Shown here: positions 43,301 through 51,170 of the stretch, one piece after another
How the letters are laid out: every line of letters begins with the position of its first letter
How positions within the stretch are numbered: position 1 is the first letter of the stretch
DNA from: Chloroflexota bacterium
GTDB taxonomy: Bacteria; Chloroflexota; Limnocylindria; Limnocylindrales; CSP1-4
DNA: 64,000 nucleotides
Assembly: GCA_016191345.1 (NCBI GenBank)
Contig: JACPOU010000032.1
Coordinates: 1-64,000, forward strand
Direction: 5' to 3'
Made by a program: the position numbers and the translations under genes
Notes under the pieces: model-generated
Database searches by the model: none
The model's input: only the letters and a program-made list of their open reading frames with translations
What the model was told of the DNA's origin: nothing

Positions 43301-43607
43301 CCCGGACCTTCGGGAAGCCGAAGACGGCCATGATCGCGTCACCGATGTACTTCTCGAGCGTGCCGCCGTGCTCGAGGAGCGGTGCCCGCATCCGCTCGAA
43401 GTAGCGCGCCTCGACCTCGCGGACGGCCTCCGGATCGAGCGCCTCGCCGAGGGCCGTGGAGCCCTTCAGGTCGGAGAAGACGATGGTCACGACCTTGCGG
43501 ATCTCCTGGGCCGGGAGCTCCGCGACGAGGGACGTGCCGCAGTAGCCGCACAGCCGGAACTTGCCCGGATTCTCCTCCCCGCAGTTCGGACAGACGACCA
43601 CCTGCAT
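40377..43607 (-). CDS. Class III nucleotide cyclase fused to an AAA ATPase and TPR domain
   Basis: 1076 residues. A zinc ribbon (C6, C9, C20, C23) leads into a class III cyclase domain (about 37-215) with metal-binding D46 (FSDLKGST) and D90 (EKYIGDAIMAVFG), substrate-site D162 and transition-state N165 and R169 (GDTVNVAARL). All catalytic residues are present, so it should make cAMP (cGMP is less likely). Then comes a STAND/LuxR-like ATPase with Walker A GDAGVGKS at 268-275 and Walker B LVLAIDDIHSAEP, and from ~600 a long TPR-like helical region. The ATPase and TPR parts probably sense a ligand or partner. Divergent from the Crp operon, and leaderless by its promoter. Confidence 0.92.
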   Translation of the reverse strand: MQVVVCPNCGEENPGKFRLCGYCGTSLVAELPAQEIRKVVTIVFSDLKGSTALGEALDPEAVREVEARYFERMRAPLLEHGGTLEKYIGDAIMAVFGFPKVREDDALRAVRAAHGMQRALHALNVELEREYGVTLANRTGVNTGPVVANSDPNATQQIVTGDTVNVAARLEQSAPAMEVLIGELTYQLVRDQVEVEVVEPLELKGKSERVPAYRLLDVRAAAGTSDAAGAGRSAARPFVGRAAELARLAEALDEVEDFRACRVRIVVGDAGVGKSRLVREFRERVGDRARILRGRCLPYGDGITFWPLVEIVREAAAIEADDAPEVAIAKIEALVGAEGRGGEEGPGITERVAAAIGLSTTRFPVAELFWGARKLLEGLARSRPLVLAIDDIHSAEPTFLEFLDHLVETVRGAPILVTASARLELQEAHGEWWDSQAANRILLRPLGEEDSGTVIETLLPDGEIDAGVRARIVGASEGNPLFIEQLVSMLVESGALRHEGDRWVSTEAASELAVPPSINALLAARLDHLGREERAIVEPASVIGLVFPTAAVTELVPDMLRGAVSGHLMTLSRKRFVRPDAGEDEGAYRFSNLLIRDTAYGSLLKRARATLHERFVAWAERVNRERGREQEFEEILGYHLEQAYRYRADLGRVDDETREIGRRGATKLGAAGRRAFARGDTPAACTLLRRATALLDGPDPLRMDLLPLFVDALTENGSFDEAKAVLESGAALASEAGEERASARLHLAGVALANYTGETVDAGEAVRSVQAAIEVLGRLDDHSSVARGWRLVMFIHGTSGRFDLAAEAAVQAAEHARIAGDQREIGLGAMGYAATSLHGPTPVADAITRCEALADEIRGDRKAEGIILGVLAVLHSMQGDFDRARRLYARGREMLADLGPSVTAASTSVDWSRVEILAGDVAAAEAGLRADFVALDALGERYFRSTVAALLGGVLLEQGKIEEAEQFTALAAELADGEDAYTQAAWRITRARLLFITGDRDAAITAAREAAVIAGGTLDIDQHADTLMELGRVYLDAGDRESAGPPLREALERYEEKGDLVSAGRVRSLLDVLAPA

Positions 43608-43613
43608 GGCCCG

Positions 43614-43619
43614 AGTCTA
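43614..43619 (-). promoter_or_regulatory. -10 element of the cyclase gene
   Basis: TAGACT on the minus strand ends six bases before the ATG at 43607: a clear leaderless arrangement. Confidence 0.6.
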
Positions 43620-43637
43620 GCGGCGGGCTCGCTCGGC

Positions 43638-43643
43638 TAGGAT
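43638..43643 (+). promoter_or_regulatory. -10 element of the Crp-GAF-subtilase operon
   Basis: TAGGAT, about 42 bases before the GTG start at 43686. It lies back to back with the cyclase promoter, only 18 bases apart. Confidence 0.45.
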
Positions 43644-43685
43644 GCGGTCGTCGGAAGCAGCCCCGCACCCTTGATCGGAGAGAGC

Positions 43686-44393
43686 GTGAGCCTCGCGCCG
43701 GACCCGTCCGTCGGCCTCGACGCGCTTCGCCGCTGCCCGCTGTTCAAGGGCATCGACGAGGCTCGCCTGGCGCCGGTCGCGGCCTCCCTCCGGACGCGAC
43801 GCTACCGGACGGGGGAGACGATCTTCCACCAGGACGATCCCGGCGACGCGCTCCACATCGTGTCCAGCGGCGCGGTGCGGATCGTGCTGCCGTCGGCGGA
43901 TGACGAGGAGCCGGCGATCATCGCCACGCTCGGGCCGGGCGATTTCTTCGGGGCGCTCGCGCTCTTCGACGACGCGCCGCGATCCGCCACGGCGGTGGCG
44001 GTCGGGGGGACGGCGACCCTGGTCCTGCGCCGTGAGGGCTTCCTCGCGCTCATCGACGAGGACCGCTCGCTCCGGCACGCCCTGCTGGCGGCGCTCGCCA
44101 GCGAGATCCGCTCGATCACCGCCCACGCCCAGGACCTGCATTTCCTGGACCTGCCGAGCCGCCTCAGCCGGAGGATCCTGCGCGAGACCACATCGAAGGC
44201 GCCCGAGGCGGACGGCTCCGTGCGCCTCGCCTGGCCGTACACCCAGGCGGAGCTGGCCGGCATGATCGGTGGCTCGCGCCAGTCGGTGAACCGGCTCCTG
44301 TCCGACCTCGTGGCCCGCGGCCTCATCCGGCTGGAGCGGGACGCCCTCGTGGTCCCGGATCGGGCGGCCCTCGAGCGATCCATCCCGCGATGA
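43686..44393 (+). CDS. Crp/Fnr-type regulator with an altered nucleotide-binding cassette
   Basis: 235 residues: cyclic-nucleotide-binding barrel (about 15-130) and winged helix (~165-225; YTQAELAGMIGGSRQSVNRLLSDL). The phosphate-binding cassette reads GDFFGALALFDDAPRSATA: R99, which grips the phosphate, is kept, but the Glu that binds the ribose 2'-OH is A90. It may bind a different ligand or bind weakly. The start is GTG at 43686 with GGAGAG upstream; a TTG five codons earlier is possible. It sits head to head with the cyclase gene and leads a three-gene overlapping operon. Confidence 0.88.
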   Translation: MSLAPDPSVGLDALRRCPLFKGIDEARLAPVAASLRTRRYRTGETIFHQDDPGDALHIVSSGAVRIVLPSADDEEPAIIATLGPGDFFGALALFDDAPRSATAVAVGGTATLVLRREGFLALIDEDRSLRHALLAALASEIRSITAHAQDLHFLDLPSRLSRRILRETTSKAPEADGSVRLAWPYTQAELAGMIGGSRQSVNRLLSDLVARGLIRLERDALVVPDRAALERSIPR

Positions 44394-45208
44394 GCGGCGC
44401 CACGGACGGCCCGTCGCCGGACCCCGTCCTCGCGGCACTCCGGCAGGTCGCGCCCCGGCTCGCCGCGGCCGCTCGCCTCGAACCCGTGGCCGGCGAGGCG
44501 GTCCTCCGTTCGGTGGTGGACGCGGCCGTCGCGCTGATCCGGGCCGAGGCCGCCTCCATCGCGCTCCTCGATCCGGCGATCGGCCGGCTCGTGTTCCGGG
44601 TCGCCGCCGGGGAGCGGGGCGCGGGCGTCGTGGGGCTCTCCATCGGCACGGAGGAGGGCGTCGCGGGCTACGTCTTCTCGACCGGCCAGCCGCTCGCGAT
44701 CGGGGAGGCCGCGGCGGATCCCCGCTTCGAGCGGGCCGCGGCGGAGCAGACCGGCTATGTCCCGCGTTCCCTGATCGCGGTGCCGCTGGGCGACGATGAC
44801 GGCACGATCGGCGTGCTCGAGGTCCTCGACCGGGCGGATGGCGAGCCCTTCGACCTGCGGGACCTCGACGCGGCGGCGGTCTTCGCGCGCCAGGCGACGA
44901 TCGCCATCCGCGCCACCCGCCTGGACCGGGACGCGACCGGATTGCTGGCCGGGGCGCTGGCCGCCGTGCTGGCGGACCGCGACGGGGCCGCTCGGGAACC
45001 CGTCGACGCCGCGGCGATCGACGCCCTGGTCGCCGAGGTCGCCCGGGACGTGGGAGCGGGCTCGGAGACCTGGGCCCTGGCCGACCTGGTCGCGCGGGTC
45101 CGCGACGCGGACCCCTCGCAGGTGGGGCTGGTCCGCGACATCCTCGAGGCGCTGGCCCGGCGCGCGGATCGGCCGGCCGCGGGCCGCTTCCGGGGAGTCC
45201 GGCGGTGA
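44390..45208 (+). CDS. GAF domain protein
   Basis: 272 residues with one GAF domain (about 30-180; GTEEGVAGYVFSTGQPLAIGEAAADPRF, AVPLGDDDGTIGVLEVLD). The C-terminal ~90 residues are helical with no output domain that I recognise. GAF domains bind small ligands such as cyclic nucleotides or bilins. Its start overlaps the Crp stop (ATGA) and its stop overlaps the subtilase start (GTGA), so it is probably a sensor working with both neighbours. Confidence 0.85.
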   Translation: MSGATDGPSPDPVLAALRQVAPRLAAAARLEPVAGEAVLRSVVDAAVALIRAEAASIALLDPAIGRLVFRVAAGERGAGVVGLSIGTEEGVAGYVFSTGQPLAIGEAAADPRFERAAAEQTGYVPRSLIAVPLGDDDGTIGVLEVLDRADGEPFDLRDLDAAAVFARQATIAIRATRLDRDATGLLAGALAAVLADRDGAAREPVDAAAIDALVAEVARDVGAGSETWALADLVARVRDADPSQVGLVRDILEALARRADRPAAGRFRGVRR

Positions 45209-46023
45209 CCACGGACCGCGTGCTGCCGGCGTGGAGCGAGCCGTTCGCGGCCGATCGCCGGGCGCGGCTGGCGCGGCGACGGCCGTTCGGGACGCTGGAT
45301 CGCGAGGCCGCGTTCGGGGGCACGGATGGCTCGGGGGTCCGGATCGCCATCGTCGATTCCGGCATCGAGGCCGCCCATCCGGCCGTGGCCGGGCGCGTCG
45401 TCGAGAGCGTCCGCATCGAGCAGTCGGGCGACGACACGGCGCTCCTCCAGGACGACGGCCTCGACGTGGTGGGTCACGGGACGGCGAGCGCGGGGATCAT
45501 CCATGCCATCGCCCCGGGAGCAGATCTCCTGTCGATCCGCGTCCTCGGGCCGGACAACCGGGCCAAGGGCCTGTCGTTCCTGGCGGCGCTGGAGTGGGCG
45601 ATCGAATCGGGGGCGTCCGTCGTGAACCTGAGCCTGTCATCGCGGAGCGAGGCGCTCTACGCGGACTTCCACGCCCTGGCCGATCGGGCCTACTTCGCGA
45701 ACGTGCTGCTCGTCGCGGCCGCGAACAACGTCCCGGGCCCCTCGTATCCGTCGCTCTTCGCCGCGGTCGTCTCGGTCGCCGCCCATGACGTCCGGGACCC
45801 GGACGTGTGGTTCTACAACCCGGAGCCGCCGGTCGAATTCGGCGCCTACGGCCTCGACGTCGACGTCGCCTGGCGCGGCGGCGGCCGCATGCGGGCGACG
45901 GGCAACAGCTTCGCGGCACCGCACATCGCCGGCCGGGCCGCGCTCATCCGGGCCCGCCATCCCGGGATCAGCCCGTTCGAGACGAAGGCGATGCTCGCCG
46001 CGACGGCCAACGAACCGGGCTGA
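45205..46023 (+). CDS. Subtilisin-family serine protease without signal peptide
   Basis: 272 residues with the S8 triad D51 (IVDSGIE), H91 (GHGTASAG) and S235 (GNSFAAPHIAG); the oxyanion-hole Asn lies in AAANNVPG. There is no signal peptide or propeptide, so it should be cytoplasmic like intracellular subtilisins, or have an unusual role. Third gene of the Crp-GAF operon, coupled by a GTGA overlap; regulated proteolysis is a plausible output. Confidence 0.88.
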   Translation: MTTDRVLPAWSEPFAADRRARLARRRPFGTLDREAAFGGTDGSGVRIAIVDSGIEAAHPAVAGRVVESVRIEQSGDDTALLQDDGLDVVGHGTASAGIIHAIAPGADLLSIRVLGPDNRAKGLSFLAALEWAIESGASVVNLSLSSRSEALYADFHALADRAYFANVLLVAAANNVPGPSYPSLFAAVVSVAAHDVRDPDVWFYNPEPPVEFGAYGLDVDVAWRGGGRMRATGNSFAAPHIAGRAALIRARHPGISPFETKAMLAATANEPG

Positions 46024-46037
46024 ATCTCGGGCCTCGA

Positions 46038-46056
46038 GCTCCGGGTTGCCCGGAGC
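46038..46056. terminator. Bidirectional terminator between convergent genes
   Basis: GCTCCGGG (46038-46045) and CCCGGAGC (46049-46056) form a perfect 8-bp stem with a 3-base loop between the stops of the subtilase and the small minus-strand gene. Confidence 0.6.
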
Positions 46057-46063
46057 CCCGCGA

Positions 46064-46282
46064 TCAGCGGTCCTTGTCCTCGGAGAGGTCCACGAGCTCG
46101 CCACCGGTCCGCGGCAGGGTCACGATCCCATCGTGGCCGGGGGTCGGCTGGCCGAGCGCGCCGTCCGGCCGGGCCGGGATGTCGCCGAGGCCGTGGCCCT
46201 CGACATCCTGCTCGCCGTCGCGCTGCTCACCGGGCCGCGGGTTCTTGAGGAACGATTCGCCGGGTCCGAGCTTCCTGTCCAT
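46064..46282 (-). CDS. Small acidic hydrophilic protein, function unknown
   Basis: 72 residues, no helix or Cys, rich in Gly, Asp and Pro, ending GGELVDLSEDKDR. CAGGAG lies about 9 bases before the ATG, and a terminator follows, which supports a real gene. No family recognised; it could be a stress-type disordered protein. Confidence 0.5.
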   Translation of the reverse strand: MDRKLGPGESFLKNPRPGEQRDGEQDVEGHGLGDIPARPDGALGQPTPGHDGIVTLPRTGGELVDLSEDKDR

Positions 46283-46424
46283 GGTTCGTCGCTCCTGTTC
46301 GGCATCCCGGCCGGATGGCCGCTGGCTCCCTTCGCCCTGCCGTGCCGGGATCCTATCCCGCGCCCGGCCCCAGCGGAAGCCCCATGCCGACCCGCCCGGT
46401 GTCGCCTGCGCGACACCGCCGGCC

Positions 46425-48257
46425 TCAGCCGGGGCCCTGGCCGCCTGCCTCCGGATTCGTCGCCGGCCGCTCCTGGGCGTTCGGTCGGCGGCGTCGGAGG
46501 TCCTTCAGGTCGCGCTGGTCCAGGCCGGCGAGCCGGACCATGTCCGCGTTCGACGTCCGGGTCAGGCGCTCCTGAAGCTTCGAGGTGATGAGCGAGTTCA
46601 TCGCCGGCACGTCCATGAGGCCCTTGAGGGTCGCGGCCGGAACCTCGATGAACTCGGTCGGTTCGTCGGCGACGACATTCGCTGTCCGGGGGCTGCCGGT
46701 CAGCGCGGCGATCTCGCCGAAGAAGTCGCCGGCTCCCATGGCCGAGAGCGAGCGCGTGCTGCCGTCCTCGCTCGGGATGCCCGCGACCGCCCGGCCGCCG
46801 AGCACGAAGAAGGCCGAGTCCCCCGCGTCGCCGACCTTGACGATCGCCGATCCGGGGTCCGCGGTCCGGACCATGGCCCCGACGAGGAAATCCGTCCGCC
46901 GGCTGACGTCCAGGCCACCCAGCTCCGGGACGAGGTCGAGCAACCGATCGAAGTCCATCGCCGTCGCGGCGCGTCCGGCGGCGGCCAGGGGCGCGGCCGT
47001 CGCCGTCCGGAGGAGCTGGGCGGCGCGGCGCCACTCGGCCGCCGGCGTCCCGAGGCCCGGCATGAACTGGGTCAGGACGCCTGCGCCGATGAGGATGATC
47101 GCCGAGGTGATCACGAGCCCGCGGATCGGCAGGACATCGGCGAGCCCGGCGAGCGCCATGCCCGCCAGGAAGACGACGTCACGGGACACGGAAAAGGCGG
47201 AGAAGACCCGGCCGCGCATCTCGCGGGGCGTGTTCTTCTGGAGGATGAGGCGCCGGGCGATGCCGAGCGGGGAGTTCAGGAAGCCGGATCCGACGACCAT
47301 CGCGATCGCGAACCAGATGTTCGTCGCGAATCCATAGGCGACGCCGAAGATCCCCATCCCGATCGTCGCCACGACCATCCACTGGCCCTCCCGCAGCCGG
47401 TCGGCGTACTTGGCCATGAGGAGCGCGCTGGCGACGAAGCCGACCGACGTGAGGCCCTCCTGGAGGCCGTACTCGAACTCCGACGCGCCGAGCTCCGAGA
47501 TGGCCATCGGGAGGAGGAGCACGTTCCACAGTCCGAACGAGAAGAGCACGGGCAGGTTGACGATGAGGGACGAGCGGAGGAGCGGCGTGCGCCACAGGAA
47601 CCGGACCCCGGTCTTGAGGTTGTCGATGACCACGCCCACGGTCGTCGAATCCTCGTGGCCCATCTTCGAGATGCGGACGCCGAGGACGATGAGAAAGGAC
47701 AGGAGGAACGTGAGCGCATCGATGTAGAACGGGAGCTGGATGTCCACGCTGGCGAGGAAGCCCGCGAGGGCGAAGCCCACGGCCGTGCTGCCGAACGAGC
47801 TGATCGAGAGGAACGAGTTCGCTGCGGCGAGCTCCTCGTCGCTGGCGATCTCCGGGAGCACGCTCTCCCAGGCGGGATCGAAGAACTGCCGGACGATGGC
47901 GGCGAGGAAGAGCAGGACGTAGAGCGAGATCAGCCCGAAGTTCTCGACGCTGAACGGGATCGCGAGGACGATCAGGCCGCGCAGCAGGTCCGAGCCGAGG
48001 AGGATCCGCTTCCGGTCGAAGCGGTCGACGAAGACGCCCGCGAAGAGCCCGACGAAGAGGGTCGGGATCGCCGTGACCATGAGCGTCAGGCCCACGTTGA
48101 GGGCCGATTCCGTCACCCGGTAGACGAGGATGCCGGCGGCGAGATCCGTGAGGGACGAGCCGATCGTCGAGACGAGCTGGGCCGACCACATGAGCGAGAA
48201 GTCGCGTTTGCGGAAGACCGCGAACATCGACCGCGGGGCGGTGGCCGGCATGGTCAT
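46425..48257 (-). CDS. MFS transporter fused to a cyclic-nucleotide-binding domain (1)
   Basis: 610 residues. The first ~410 form a 12-helix major facilitator of the MFS_3/EntS-like type (FVDRFDRKRILLGSDLLRG between helices 2 and 3). A cytoplasmic cNMP domain spans about 440-560, with a complete phosphate-binding cassette GDFFGEIAALTGSPRTA (510-526; E515, R524). Transport may thus be gated by cAMP or a similar ligand. The tail is charged and Pro-rich. Two paralogues with the same architecture lie at 58-61 kb. Substrate unknown. Confidence 0.9.
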   Translation of the reverse strand: MTMPATAPRSMFAVFRKRDFSLMWSAQLVSTIGSSLTDLAAGILVYRVTESALNVGLTLMVTAIPTLFVGLFAGVFVDRFDRKRILLGSDLLRGLIVLAIPFSVENFGLISLYVLLFLAAIVRQFFDPAWESVLPEIASDEELAAANSFLSISSFGSTAVGFALAGFLASVDIQLPFYIDALTFLLSFLIVLGVRISKMGHEDSTTVGVVIDNLKTGVRFLWRTPLLRSSLIVNLPVLFSFGLWNVLLLPMAISELGASEFEYGLQEGLTSVGFVASALLMAKYADRLREGQWMVVATIGMGIFGVAYGFATNIWFAIAMVVGSGFLNSPLGIARRLILQKNTPREMRGRVFSAFSVSRDVVFLAGMALAGLADVLPIRGLVITSAIILIGAGVLTQFMPGLGTPAAEWRRAAQLLRTATAAPLAAAGRAATAMDFDRLLDLVPELGGLDVSRRTDFLVGAMVRTADPGSAIVKVGDAGDSAFFVLGGRAVAGIPSEDGSTRSLSAMGAGDFFGEIAALTGSPRTANVVADEPTEFIEVPAATLKGLMDVPAMNSLITSKLQERLTRTSNADMVRLAGLDQRDLKDLRRRRPNAQERPATNPEAGGQGPG

Positions 48258-48332
48258 GGACGAGTCGCTCCCTGGATCGTCGCGTCCGGGGTCGGGCCCG
48301 GGGCAATCGGGCCAGGCGCGGCGGTGCCGCCG

Positions 48333-48338
48333 AGTCTA
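48333..48338 (-). promoter_or_regulatory. -10 element of the first MFS-cNMP gene
   Basis: TAGACT on the minus strand, about 75 bases before the ATG at 48257, overlapping the last codons of the ogt gene. Confidence 0.4.
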
Positions 48339-48998
48339 CCTGCCGCGCCGGGGCGGCGACAGGCGCCGCGGACGCACGATTCCCTCGCGCTGGAGGAGCT
48401 CCACCTTGAGGTCCAGGAGCCGCTCGCGCTCGCCCCACCAGCCGCCGCCGTAGCCGCCGAGCGTGCCGTCCGCCGCGATCACCCGGTGGCACGGGACGAG
48501 GAACCCGACGGGATTCCGGCCCACCGCGCCGCCGACGGCCCGCGCCGCGCCGGGCCGGCCGACCAGCCGGGCGATGTCGGCATAGGAGCGGGTCTCGCCG
48601 CGCGGGATGGCGCGGACCGCGGCGAGGACGGCCCGATCCCAGGCCGGCCGGTCTTCGATGTCCAGAGAGATGGCCCGCATCCGGCGCTCGAGGGCGGCAT
48701 CGACTGCGGCATCGACGGCGGGCACGGCAACTGCGGGGACGACGAGCAGCTCGGTGACGACGGCTCGGAGTGCGCCGAGGTGGCGGGAGGCCCCACCGCG
48801 TTCACCGCCGGTCATCCATCGGATCGGCCGGCGCAGGCGCCGAGCCACGGCCGCTTCGAATGCATCCGTCGTCGTCAGCAGCTCCACGGCCGCGATGCCA
48901 CGCTCGCCCGCGGCGACGTGGATCGGGCCCCACGGAGCGTCGAGGATCGTCGCGACGACCGGCTGCGGTTGGGAGGGCGGGTCGGGATTCACGGGCAT
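48336..48998 (-). CDS. ogt: Methylated-DNA--protein-cysteine methyltransferase
   Basis: Repairs O6-alkylguanine by suicidal transfer to its own cysteine. 220 residues; the active site reads VPCHRVIAADGTLGGYGGG and the DNA-binding helix-turn-helix is SYADIARLVGRPGAARAVGGAVGRN. The ATG at 48998 (MPVNPDPP) is chosen; a frame 22 codons longer has a basic low-complexity leader and would overlap the divergent thioesterase promoter. Confidence 0.92.
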   Translation of the reverse strand: MPVNPDPPSQPQPVVATILDAPWGPIHVAAGERGIAAVELLTTTDAFEAAVARRLRRPIRWMTGGERGGASRHLGALRAVVTELLVVPAVAVPAVDAAVDAALERRMRAISLDIEDRPAWDRAVLAAVRAIPRGETRSYADIARLVGRPGAARAVGGAVGRNPVGFLVPCHRVIAADGTLGGYGGGWWGERERLLDLKVELLQREGIVRPRRLSPPRRGR

Positions 48999-49029
48999 CC
49001 GGTCGATCCTCGCACGACCGCGCCCGCCG

Positions 49030-49035
49030 TACACT
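49030..49035 (+). promoter_or_regulatory. -10 element of the thioesterase gene
   Basis: TACACT ends seven bases before the ATG at 49043, predicting a leaderless transcript. On the opposite strand GAGGAT precedes the ogt start at similar distance. Confidence 0.6.
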
Positions 49036-49042
49036 CGCGCCG

Positions 49043-49576
49043 ATGCCGAACCCTCAGCCGCCACGCTCCGGGACCGGCCCGGCGCCCCGCGCGCGGGCCG
49101 ATGTGCCCGCCGACCCGCGCGACCTCGAGGGCGACTTCGCCCACGCCCACTCGATCGAGGTCCGCTTCAACGACACCGACGCGATGGGCCACGTCAACAA
49201 CGCGGCCTACCTCACCTATGCCGAGATCGGCCGCGCCGCGTACGTCGTCGAGGTGACCGGCGAGCCGTTCCAGATCGGCATTCACGGCGCCGAGGAGGGG
49301 ATGATCCTCGCCGAGATCCGGATGACCGATCGGAGCGCCGCGCTCTACGGCGAGATCCTGCTCGTCGAGACGCGCGTGGAGCGGATCGGGCGGACGAGCT
49401 TCTCGATGGTCCACCGGCTCACGGCCCAGGCGAGTCGCTACGCTCCGGCGCGGCTCATCGCCGTCGCGGACTCCGTGCTGGTCTCGTACGACTACTCGGC
49501 CGAGCGGCCGATCCCGGTTCCGGCCTCGCTCGCCGACGCGATCGAGGCCTACGAGGGGCGCCGACTCCGGTCCTGA
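49043..49576 (+). CDS. Acyl-CoA thioesterase, 4-hydroxybenzoyl-CoA thioesterase type
   Basis: 177 residues with a single hotdog fold from ~35. The signature RFNDTDAMGHVNNAAYLTYAE contains the catalytic Asp region of the 4HBT/FadM/YbgC group. It probably hydrolyses long- or short-chain acyl-CoA or acyl-ACP; its nearness to fab genes fits fatty acid metabolism. The first ~30 residues are Pro/Arg-rich and disordered. Confidence 0.88.
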   Translation: MPNPQPPRSGTGPAPRARADVPADPRDLEGDFAHAHSIEVRFNDTDAMGHVNNAAYLTYAEIGRAAYVVEVTGEPFQIGIHGAEEGMILAEIRMTDRSAALYGEILLVETRVERIGRTSFSMVHRLTAQASRYAPARLIAVADSVLVSYDYSAERPIPVPASLADAIEAYEGRRLRS

Positions 49577-49588
49577 GGTTGGGGCTTC

Positions 49589-50863
49589 TCAGCGTTCGTA
49601 GCGCCGGAAGATGGCGACGGCGTTCTGGCCCCCGAACCCGAAGCCGTTGATCATCGCCGTGTCCACGCGGAGCTTCCGCTTCACGTTCGGCGTGTAGTCG
49701 AGGTCGCACTCGGGATCCGGCTCACGATAGTTGATGGTCGGCGGGATCCAGCCATCGGTGATGGCGCCCACCGCGGCGATGCCCGCGACGGCGCCGGCGG
49801 CGCCGAGGAGGTGGCCGACCATCGACTTCGGCGAGGAGATCGGGAGGGACCTGGCGCGCTCGCCAAAGGCGCGCTTGATTGCCTTCGTCTCGGTGGCGTC
49901 GTTCAGCGGCGTCGAGGTCCCGTGGGCGACGAGATAGTCGATGTCGGTCGGGCCGATGCCCGCATTCCGCATCGCGCCGGTCATCGCCATCATCGCGCCG
50001 CGGCCGGTGGGCTCCGGGGCGGAGATGTGGAAGGCCTCCGCGGTGAGCGCCGCCCCGATCACCTCGGCGAGGATGGTCGCGCCCCGCCCCTCGGCGTGCG
50101 CCGCTGACTCGATGACCATGATCCCGGCGCCCTCTCCGAACACGAAGCCGTCGCGGGTCCGGTCGAACGGCCGTGAGGCGCCCTCCGGGTCGTCGTTGCG
50201 CTTCGAGAGCGCACCCATGTTCCCGAGCGCAGCGAAGGCCATCGAGAGGAGCGGCGCCTCGGAGCCGCCGGCGATGACGACGTCGCATTCACCCGTGGCG
50301 ATGAGCCGGAGCGCGTCCTGGAAGGCGATGACGCCCGACGCGCAGGCGGCGACCTGGGTGATGACCGGCCCCATGAGGCCGTACTTCATCGAGACCTGGG
50401 CGGCGGCCATGCTGCCCGAGATGGCGGGGATCGCGAACGGGCTCACCTGCCCGGGACCCTTGTCACGGATGGTGTCCGCGCCCTCGATGACCTGCTCCAT
50501 GCCACCACCGCCGGTGTTGAGGACCACCGCCACGCGGTCCCGCTGCTCGGGCGTCCAGGTCGAGAAGTCGATACCGGACTGTGCGACCGCCTCCGTCGCG
50601 GCTGCAACCCCGAAGTGGATGAAGCGGCTCATCCGGCGCGCCATCTTGCGGTCCATGGTCAGCGTCGGGTCGAAGCCCTTGACCTCGCACGCGATCTTCA
50701 CGTCGTGGCCGGTGGTGTCGAAGGTCGTGATGGGCCCGCCGCCGGGCACACCCGCGAGGAGATTGGACCAGTACGTCGGCGCGTCGTTGCCGATCGGCGT
50801 CACGGCGCCCATCGCCGTCACGACGGCGCGGCGCGCGGGATCCTGGCTGGGCACGCTGGTCAC
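49589..50863 (-). CDS. fabF: 3-Oxoacyl-ACP synthase II (second copy)
   Basis: 424 residues, condensing enzyme of fatty acid elongation. The Cys-His-His triad is complete: C174 (AACASG), H314 (AHGTSTP) and H351 (SMVGHLLGAAG). The C-terminus GFGFGGQNAVAIFRRYE is typical. GTG start at 50863; the GTG three codons later is possible. It has its own promoter and is separated from the other fabF by the XRE cassette. Confidence 0.93.
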   Translation of the reverse strand: MTSVPSQDPARRAVVTAMGAVTPIGNDAPTYWSNLLAGVPGGGPITTFDTTGHDVKIACEVKGFDPTLTMDRKMARRMSRFIHFGVAAATEAVAQSGIDFSTWTPEQRDRVAVVLNTGGGGMEQVIEGADTIRDKGPGQVSPFAIPAISGSMAAAQVSMKYGLMGPVITQVAACASGVIAFQDALRLIATGECDVVIAGGSEAPLLSMAFAALGNMGALSKRNDDPEGASRPFDRTRDGFVFGEGAGIMVIESAAHAEGRGATILAEVIGAALTAEAFHISAPEPTGRGAMMAMTGAMRNAGIGPTDIDYLVAHGTSTPLNDATETKAIKRAFGERARSLPISSPKSMVGHLLGAAGAVAGIAAVGAITDGWIPPTINYREPDPECDLDYTPNVKRKLRVDTAMINGFGFGGQNAVAIFRRYER

Positions 50864-50888
50864 CTCGGCGAAAGAATGTGGCGTCGGG

Positions 50889-50894
50889 ATTGTA
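50889..50894 (-). promoter_or_regulatory. -10 element of the second fabF
   Basis: TACAAT on the minus strand, 25 bases before the GTG start at 50863; a strong -10 match. Confidence 0.5.
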
Positions 50895-50942
50895 GCGGGG
50901 CTGCCGCGCCCGCCTTCACTCTCGGGCGAGCCCCCTTCGATC

Positions 50943-50963
50943 CTATGCGCGTTCGAGACATAG
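50943..50963 (+). repeat. 21-nt palindromic motif copy
   Basis: CTATGCGCGT followed by TCGAGACATAG; 5-bp arms CTATG/CATAG. Confidence 0.6.
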
Positions 50964-51058
50964 CGATGGGATTGGGCGCAGCCCTCTCACGGTCTCCGAG
51001 ATCGCGCGCCACTCGCCGTTCGAAGGCCCCCGCAAGTCGCGTCGCCACACCTGTCCGT

Positions 51059-51079
51059 CTATGCACGTTCGAGACATGC
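51059..51079 (+). repeat. 21-nt palindromic motif copy
   Basis: CTATGCACGT followed by TCGAGACATGC, same orientation as the copy 116 bases upstream. Confidence 0.6.
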
Positions 51080-51170
51080 GGGCGCAGGACGAGCGGTGCT
51101 GCACGGCGTGGTCATGGGTGGGTGAGGCCGAGGTGACCGCCCGATGATCGACCCGTGCTTCCATTGGGCC

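Larger units (their letters stand above)
50864..51170. other. Intergenic interval with two direct copies of the 21-nt motif
   Basis: Holds the fabF promoter and two rightward copies of the palindromic motif (50943-50963 and 51059-51079) 116 bases apart. No gene is supported. Confidence 0.55.
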
